A stretch of 64,000 bases of DNA from Porogramme epimiltina (lineage: Eukaryota; Basidiomycota; Agaricomycetes; Polyporales; Polyporaceae). Position numbers and translations under genes: made by a program. Position 1 is the stretch's first letter. Each line of letters opens with the position of its first letter. The notes below the pieces were generated by a model. The model saw only the letters and a program-made list of their open reading frames with translations, searched no databases and was not told where the DNA came from. Below are positions 56,569 to 64,000 of the stretch, piece by piece. The stretch lies in NCBI GenBank assembly GCA_900155495.1, contig FTLJ01000184.1, positions 1 through 64,000 of the forward strand. The letters are read 5' to 3'.

Positions 56569-58741
56569 TCAGCGAGTAGATCCGGCGTCATCCAACCAAT
56601 CGAGGTTGACCTTTATGACTTTAAGACACGGTGACAACCTGGCAGACTTGAAGATGACACTCTTCAGATCGAATGGTTCGCCGGTGGCCTGTGCATCATA
56701 ATCAGCCTCGGAAGCCACGCCCTTAAGTAGCGAGACACAGACCATGAATATGTATCTCTCTTCCGGTCCGGTCGCCGTCTCGTCTGTCACCTACGCCAGC
56801 ACAGTGCTGTCAGTTGCTCGTGGGTTGCCACGGACACTGTCGAGCGCACGCACCACTCCGATACCCCTCATGATGGCGTGCGCCATGGCTGAGAGAAGCT
56901 GCTTCCGCGGCCTTGACATGTGTGCTTCGTTCGTTGTGGTCCACACGGTGACTTGGCCTGTCTTCCGCAGCTGCCCCAATTTGTCCTGGGGCGGATCGAG
57001 CATGTGAGTGTCCCGTACGTGGTTGTGCGGCTTAGATGAACGATTGCGCCCTCACATTAAAGCGGACTGCAGCCTTCATCTGCTTATCATCCTCTCCGAG
57101 CTTCCGTTCGTTGCGGGAGGTATCGAAAGCCGCCTCGTCGGGATCTCTGAGATCGTTCCCGGCCAACGCATCAGCCATGCTCATCTCGAACGATGTCTCC
57201 ATAGTATAACTGCTCGGAGCGCCAGTGACCTAGAGAAGAAGGCGTCGCATTAGTATCACACAGACGCGCGCTATATGGCCCGCTTACATTCTGGTCTTGA
57301 ACAATCACTCGCAGAGGAGGTCTGGAGAGAGATGTGTCTGTGAAAGACGGAGGCGGCTGCGATACGGCGGAGCCGTTCGTCTGCCTAGTATCCTCTTGAC
57401 CAACGACGTTAGGATCGCAGTGGTCCGGAGTGGTAACCATCTATGAGGGCACACACATATTAGTCATGAATAAGAAGTTAGTATATAACACGGACGGCGC
57501 TCATGCGCACCCGTTCGTCGGTCGAATGTTCACAAGTTGCAAGCTTATAAGCGATCTCCTCGGCAGCCTTAGAATGGGCTATGAACAGAGCTTGTAAGAT
57601 GAGCTGGAAACCACGAGTCCATGGCACGGTGTTTCTATGAACTTCGTTCTGTAGTAGAGTCTATGCTCCATATGTGAGAGTTTGCCCGGCACTTGGTCGC
57701 ATGTGAGCTCACGATTTGAGAGTGAGCGCTCTCGACATCACGACGCAGCGCGTCAGGGTGGATGATGTAAGTACGCTTCCACTCTTCCAACACGTGGATG
57801 AAACGGGCGATATGTTGGTTGAATTTGTTGAGGCTAGTCGCAGCCAACTCGCACTTTTGCCGACGTTCCACGGCATACCTAGAAACCATAATCCATGTCT
57901 CATACGTAGAAGCCTAGGAAGATGTAAGTGCTTGTCGCAGAGTGAATGTCTCGCGAATTGAGCTACCTTCGGCCCCGTCTTAGCTGTCAAACAGGAAAGG
58001 AGGGTCTCATCTCCCATGATGGCCGCGATGCTAGGGGCGACATCATCCCTCAATACAGCCATGGTCGGATTCACCAACTCGAAAGTCTATGAAGATGTCC
58101 AGTCGGTACATGTGCATAGAATTGGGTTGCCCACTGAATGTGCACAGGTACTCACCAACCTCCAGAAGAGATTGTAGTCGATGATCGACGGATGACCCGG
58201 ACAGAACAGTCTTTCCCACCAACTCTCTCCTCGGCTCCAAGCCTATAAAATGTTGTTACTACCTCACCATGAGAACCGTCGAGGAAGGATCTCGTACCTT
58301 GAGCAGGGTACTCCGGTCAACCTTCAACCTGGCGTCCTGCGGAACATCGGCGTACGACTGCACGAAGGCGAGTATTGCGTCGAAGACTGCATTTTCACAC
58401 AGGTCGTGGAAACCGCGAAAATCCTTGAAAAGGGAAGGGTAGTCATTGGTATAGCCTGCGGCCTCCGAGGCATGTTTGAGCGTGTTCAATATACTAGAAC
58501 AGACTTCTTCGGTGAAAATACAGCATCTAGGCTGAAGGATCTGCGTGTACTATAGATGGTATGCGTGCGGTCAGCGTCGCGCCGTGAAGGTCCACTGCGT
58601 ACGATACAAACTCACCTCGCGCACGACTCGATCAGGGACCGAGTCACCGCCACGCTGAGATGGGGGATCAGGCTGTGTATTCGACTCGGGGTTCCGTTGA
58701 CCAAAGGCTGCGCACAGAGGGACACAGTAGACGTTAGTCAT
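56569..58741 (-). CDS. Gene M, unknown multi-exon protein, unit C copy
   Basis: It starts MTNVYCVPLCAAFGQRNP at 58741, aligned with the start of the unit B copy. Exon pieces are DAILAFVQSYADVPQDARLK (about 58,390-58,320), SWWERLFCPGHPS, TFELVNPTMAVLRDDVAPSI (about 58,085-58,025), CELAATSLNKFNQHIARFIH, VLEEWKRTYI, PDHCDPNVVGQEDTRQTNG (57,430 down), GQLRKTGQVTVWTTTNEAHM, RKQLLSAMAHAIMRGIGV, and the final ERYIFMVCVS...FDLKSVIFKSARLSPCLKVI ending at 56569. An apparent TAG before the last exon is the acceptor of an intron present in both copies. Frames are kept in all the blocks compared, so selection may have maintained it. Confidence 0.5.
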
Positions 58742-61700
58742 AGCTAGTAGGAATGAGATGAGAACTGAGAATCACAGAGAGCTCCTTTTAAATGCCGGGT
58801 CTACGACATGTGGAGGATGGCATTACTACACCATGTCGCGAGCGGACTCGAGTCGGCACGTCCGAACCTAGGAGCGAAAGACGATCAGCGGTGTGACGAC
58901 AGCCAATAGTCTTGGACAGGCGGGTGGAAAAGAAACCCGAGTGGGGCGGATGTATGAAACGATTTATTCGCCGAACTTCGAGGGGCGACCTGATTGGGCA
59001 GATGGACGAGTGCGCGCCAGAAAGCCTGAAAAGAGTCGGAAGTGTCCAGCTCGGGCAATCGAGGGCAGTACCAGTTGGACAAGATATCTGAGACGGTGGG
59101 AAACCGGTGGAGGTCTTTGGGCCGTCGCCCGGTCGACGAAGCGAGTGGCCGGCCGGGGGCATCTTGGGAGCTTAAAAAGGACTTCAAGACGACGTCATCC
59201 AGCTAGAAAGAGACGCCGCTATCGCGGGCACTGCGGGATTATTCTGGCTAATAGTGCCCCGGGCGATGGGCGGCATTCATAGAGAGCAATGATATTGAGC
59301 TCGGGGACGCACCTACGCTACCCCCTCGAGTCCTGAGCCTAGTCTCTCACCCTCGGCACCATCCCGCCTTGCGCCGTGGGCCCACGTGGCGGACGAGGCC
59401 CCTCGCGCAAACCGCGATGGCGATGTCAGGGTCGCCTACTACGGGGCTAAGCACGCCTCCCTGATCACCAGGCCCACCGTCACCGCCTATGGCCGGCCAC
59501 CGCCTCGTCCGCGAGGGGACGGCTGTAGTAGCACTGAGAGTCTATTTGCTCCGACTCGACCCGGGCGAATCTCTGGTGGGTGGCTCGTGCCTGCCAATCA
59601 GATCCAGGCGCTTGTTCCCGCTCTCCCTCCGTGCCACTTGTCGTGCACTGTCTAATACGCTGTCGGACGGGGCGCGCGTCCGACTCGGTGCCCGTTCGCC
59701 GGACATCTCCGGCCGCGCTACTGCATATGAGCGCGGTCAATTGACTACCATTGGGCCACCAGTTTGAATGCTATGGCACCGCCGCAACCGACGCAGAGGG
59801 AAGCCACCGGCGCTGTTAATTTCAATCCCATATCCAGCTTATCACCCGACCACGCCGCGGTTTCGGTGCAGTAGGGCAAGCTCTGTGCATTCTGTCAGAC
59901 TCTGCCAGTGTCAGACGCGTTATAGGTGCGATGACCCTCCCATGACAGGGTCCCGCCGGATGACATCCATTAAATCAACGCACCCATCATACTCACTGCC
60001 CACAGACCACTTGCCAGCGTCCTAGTACGCAATTCCAGCATAATGTTGCCCAGTCCGCAGCCGCAGCAGGAAGCCCACCACGCGCCCAACGCAGTCTTCA
60101 TTCAGCGGTCTCTTCTTCATCTACTCACAGCTGTCTATTACATACACCCCACCGATGCGCCCCCTCGTCCTTACGTCCTCAATCTTCCCGTCTGTTGTCG
60201 CCTCCTGTTAGTGTACGAGATTACGTATTGCGCGAGGTCGAATCACGACGCGCTGTAGCTTCCGGCATATTCCGTAGAAATTTTGTATTCTCGTTAGTGT
60301 CTCCTTACCTTACAAGTCGGCAGACTTGCAACGGACTTATCAAACAAGTTGATCCAGTCAAGCGTAGTCCGTGACCAGCCGTTCGGAGCTCGAATCGGAA
60401 GTGAAAAAGCGGGTGTAAGTCGCCCCCAAAGCGGTCAAGTCGAACACGTTGACACTCCGACAAGGCAAGTCCAAGTCAGGCGCAAGTTGGACTTGACTTA
60501 GAGGCCTGACTTGGCGGAGACACTAATTCTCATATATAAGACGCTTACGTACGCTCCTGGTACGCGCTTATTCTTTGGCGTCCCTCACTTCCAGCTTCCC
60601 CGCCTATCTAGAACAAACTCGCCTTCCCTCCCGCCCGCTACGCCCATTGCCCGATCGAGCAAACCTACACCTCCCCCCTTGTCAATCGGACGCGAACCAA
60701 TTGGGTAACAAGGTCGCGTTTGAAGATAGCGTCGCCACCCTACTATGCCAGCGTTCCCCGCGCCGCCCGCCCGCGCCGCCTGCCATGCGGCGCACGTGGC
60801 GCACGAGCCCCGTTCGCTCACGCAGGCGGCAGATATGAGGGGAGCTATCTGGGCTCGAACCGCCGCGCGGCTTTGTTCTTCTGGTACGCGCCGCCGTCTC
60901 ACCCTCCTCATCTTCGACGGCGCGCGGGGTGCCGTCCGAGTCTTCGGAGCGCACGTTGTCCACTGCAATGCGGTCTCCTGGGCCGCCGCCGTCCGGCTCA
61001 GCTCGTTCCTCGTCACACTAGCTAAACACGCACACCCCAGCCTGGCAGGCCCTCGTCTTCTCTGAGCACGACGCCGTTCGCGTCCGCGGAATGCTACACG
61101 TTGTCAATATCTGGGGACTCGGCGAAGTCACACAGGTGTGGTTGGAGGAGTGGTTCGAAGAGGACGTATTCAAGGGTCATACTCACAACAGGCATTGCCG
61201 CGTTTTCAGCCTCATCCCACACGCACTTGCGTGCTCACGTCTCCGCGAACATTAACGCGTCGCGGGGCCACAGGGAGCCCGCGACAGGCTGCCGGAATAC
61301 TTTACACCACCCAGCCACGTGTTCAAATGCCGAAGTCTGCTCGTCCGTGTCCACGCTCAGGCAAATTGCGGGAGCTCGGCCTCGGGGGCCCGTTCGCACG
61401 CTCCGACGTCTCTAGCGGTACCGAACGATGCCGATTAACGTACACTGTAGCCTTCATCGCCTCCGAGCCAATACACTTCGTCTTTACATCCTCTCAACCT
61501 CCCTGTCTGTGGTCTCCCGCGCGGGCAGTTCGTCAGTCTTACGGCAATTAATCGCACCGGAGACTCTTGGGTAAGGCGTACCATGCCCAACATGACACGT
61601 TCAGATACGACGCCGCGCCACCATTCCGCCACACCCTTCTGTGCCCGATCCGCGCAGCACACGAATATCCTCCGCCCACACCTCCCGCACGACAGGAGAG

Positions 61701-62390
61701 AGCCCAACGCCGTGTACCGTTTTCTCTCCAGATCGGCCCCGCCAGCGCGGGCCAATAACTTCACCCCTGCCTTCCCGTAGAGAGCTTGTTTAGCCACCGT
61801 GACCCCGCAGCCCCTGACAGGCTCACCCCCGACCTCCGCTCCGACCCCGACCCCGAGCTCAACCTCACTCCTAGCAGCCTGAGGTTCCATGCACGGGTCA
61901 CCATCGCTGCTCCTCGACACTTCGGCGAAGACAAACGCGAGAGTGGTACGGGCACGGGTGTGGGCTCGCGCGCGGCGAGCGGCCCTTCTCTGCCACTGCG
62001 CGCCACCGCGCGCGTTGTCCGCGCGGCCTAGGTACCCCTCTGCGGCGCACGAGCTTGCGCCTGCATCTGCGAACGCGGCATCTGCGAACGCGAACGCACA
62101 CGCCCGCCGAAACGTGTGCGTGCGAGCGTCGGCTGCAGGCCGACGTGCGCGCCGCGTGCTGCGTGGGGCGGCTTCACCATGGCGTAGTGTGCATTCGGGG
62201 GAGTAGCTATATGACATTTTTGTTTCACTTTTCACTACGAGGAAGGTGGTAAATTGTATGGTCTTGGAGGAGATGACTCACTAAATGGCGCCCATGGGAA
62301 AAGATAGTGTTTCTCGAGGCTTTGCATGTCATACAAGTGTTGCACCGCACGGGTCGCACCTACTACTAGTAGTTGCAGAACTGAGAATGT
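58742..62390. other. GC-rich tail of unit C, no convincing gene
   Basis: This is the counterpart of 47,911-50,985. Plus-strand frames such as 58893-59282 (basic, Arg-rich) and several frames at 60,500-62,250 are open on both strands owing to GC content. No domain or clean intron series is seen. The last 150 bp (62,240-62,390) match 50,858-50,990 closely and mark the unit end. Confidence 0.4.
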
Positions 62391-62429
62391 GAACTCCCTA
62401 CGTGTAACATATACTCTCGACTGATTCGC

Positions 62430-64000
62430 TTAAAATCATATAAAAGTACACGCGTACATGGGGTACAAAAGTAGACAGTGTTGATAGCTCAAGAAACCAT
62501 CAAGATTTATACGAAAGAATCTGATCAAACCTATCATAGCATATGGTCATCGTTCGCGTCAATATCTAGTGTGGTAACAAGCAGCGTACCTCCGTTATAC
62601 TCTCTCTAAATGTAGTCGATTGTCCCCCAGTGCCAGCGGAACCTAGCTCAATCACAGACGTAAGCTGGACGAAGCCATGTGTGAGTGTACCACCGACTAA
62701 GCCTTGAGAGGACACAGATAGCGCACCTGACCGCTCCTAAGGCCTTCGGCACGCCGCTTGAACTCCATGCTCGGTAAAGCACCCGAAGAGTATTGTTGTC
62801 GCCTTTCGAGGGTATCGCGTATTGGCCCCGCCCGGGCATTGAGCGTCGCGAGGAGCGAGTTGACATACACTGTGGACTCTCAATCAGCAGGAGAGCACCA
62901 CGGCCGGAGGTAAGGAGGGACGTACACTTGCTGTACACAAAATAGAACCCGAAATAGACGAAGTTTCCCGGGAGGGCAGTAAACTGCCGTGGCGATCTTC
63001 AGATGAATAGGGGTCATGCATGATGAGGGATTGGCGAGACGTACGGTGATCAGCGAAATCAGCGCGCACACGCTAGTCAAGAGGCCGGTGTTGATGGAGT
63101 ACCTCATCAGGAGTAACACGACAGAGTCAGACCTGCGGAAATAGTTAATCGGACGTGTGTCTCATCACCACTGGGGGCGGTAGTGACGGTGAACTAGCCT
63201 TCCGACGCCGGTTACCATACTCTTCAGCAGCCAGCATTGAGAGACAGTGACGATAGCGTCGGCAGCGAGGTCTACAGCCATACCCGTCCAGAAGCACCAC
63301 TATGATATTCACTCATAAGTTCTCGTTGAGATTAATAGCAGGGATGGCCCTCATACCGAGAACTTGTGCACCTCGAAGAGAAGTTGCACGGAGAGCCTAT
63401 GAGGGTAAACTGCATGAGTAAAGATCCGGGTCGTCAATGATTGGGACTCACCCCTTGGCTGCAAAATCTGATATTGCGGGTGTGATTATTCAGTATGAGC
63501 TCAGGACATCGATGCCTCAGTCCGCTTACAAAACCCGTCGGCTGATTCCAAGTTAGACTCGATATTTAATGCATAGGGACAGGATTCTCACACATCGCGA
63601 AGAGAGATAGTCCGTTCTAGCGTGATTCAGTGAGCACAGGGGAAAGTGCGTAGTGAAATGCAATGCTCACGATGACGTATACGGGGATTACCCAATAGCC
63701 GCTGCTCACTGGGATGAGGGTCATTATTCCGACTATGTACATCCAGGCATTCTCAAACGTACGTCGCAGTATTCTTGCACTGAATATTCTGCCAGATAGG
63801 ATCTGTAAGCCTGTCGTGCCGGTTGAGGACATGTGACCTCGACTCACGCTCGAACGAAAGTATTACTGACAAGCTGTACAATCGCGAATGACTGTCAACG
63901 CTGTGTGTGTATCCTATAAAGTGAAAGCTCTACCGAAACAACGACCATAGCCTGCACCGCAGTGGAGATCAGTGGTTTCTCCATTGGATAGATCGCGAAG
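62430..64000. repeat. Segmental duplication unit D (cut by the window end)
   Basis: It begins AAAATCATATAAAAGTACACG like unit A at 35,702 and follows A through its first 300 bp, unlike B and C. It holds a fourth DUF6534 gene and leaves the window inside it. Confidence 0.75.
62697..64000 (-). CDS. DUF6534-type membrane protein, copy D (partial)
   Basis: Only the 3' part is in the window. Blocks, from high to low coordinates, are FSARILRRTFENAWMYIVGI with GYWVIPVYVI (about 63,785-63,670), the WTGMAVDLAADAIVTVSQC equivalent (about 63,290-63,230), SDSVVLLLMRYSINTGLLTS (about 63,130-63,070), PGKLRL/FIYFGFYFVYS region (about 62,970), and VNSLLATLNARAGPIRDTLE (about 62,860), ending at a TAG at 62697 after LRSGQVRYLCPLKA. 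The tail is of the copy A type (SMEFK.R.EGLR.G.VR). The N-terminal exons lie beyond 64,000. Confidence 0.65.

Larger units (their letters stand above)
51005..62390. repeat. Segmental duplication unit C
   Basis: This is the second copy of the block in 40,640-50,985, in the same orientation and with all the same members in order. It is about 1 kb longer, mostly in the GC-rich tail. Its DUF6534 gene and leader match unit B most closely at the 3' end, but unit A at the 5' end (the N-terminus reads LDLNSTLG as in A, not LDLGSTLG as in B). Confidence 0.85.

Noticed and set aside
56790..56830. Possible in-frame UAG readthrough in both copies of gene M
   Set aside because: In both copies the TAG is the end of a normal GTGCGTG...TAG intron, so no recoding is needed.
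1..64000. CRISPR arrays, rRNA genes, bacterial operons
   Set aside because: No evenly spaced short repeats, rRNA-like sequence or ribosome-binding-site-led gene strings were seen; the window is eukaryotic.

Overview
The window looks like a genome segment of a filamentous basidiomycete (Agaricomycetes, perhaps Polyporales). Its genes are split by many 45-90 bp GT..AG introns, and the protein families are Agaricomycete ones: DUF6534-type membrane proteins, F-box/WD-repeat proteins, and a TPR plus CCCH zinc-finger protein. The genus is not known and this placement is inference. All exon joins were made by hand from reading frame, splice sites and comparison between paralogues in the window.

Left part (1-9,490). 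The first 3.8 kb is mostly decayed sequence with a pair of small related repeats. It is followed by a complete PIF/Harbinger DNA transposon at 3,873-9,484, with 36-bp terminal inverted repeats carrying one mismatch and a TAA target duplication on each side. It encodes a Myb/SANT-like protein (plus strand) and a HARBI1-like DDE nuclease (minus strand) that converge. Between their 3' ends lie about 2.5 kb of what look like captured host exons: a frameshifted coiled-coil/RING chimera, a fragment of a multi-pass membrane protein, and a 68-bp near-perfect palindrome.

Middle part (9,490-22,300). This holds an F-box/WD-repeat gene and three multi-exon genes of unknown function (170, 284 and 208 aa). 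It also holds an 835-bp fold-back element with a small relative, and two paralogous single-pass membrane proteins with a conserved Cys-x-x-Cys motif and C-terminal PPxY motifs, separated by an 84-aa membrane protein.

Right part (22,300-64,000). Three diverged DUF6534 genes lie in tandem (23.1-31.1 kb), then an 833-aa protein with two GATase-like domains, a TPR segment and two CCCH fingers. From 35.6 kb the sequence is a tandem segmental duplication. Four more DUF6534 genes (A-D) are each followed, where visible, by the same neighbours: a WD-like fragment, a decayed MDR-type oxidoreductase, an unknown multi-exon gene (here called M), and a GC-rich stretch. Copies B and C start the same way, about 10.35 kb apart. 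A and D share a different start, and a truncated TPR/CCCH copy sits between A and B, so the array is a mosaic. No rRNA, CRISPR or convincing functional tRNA was seen.
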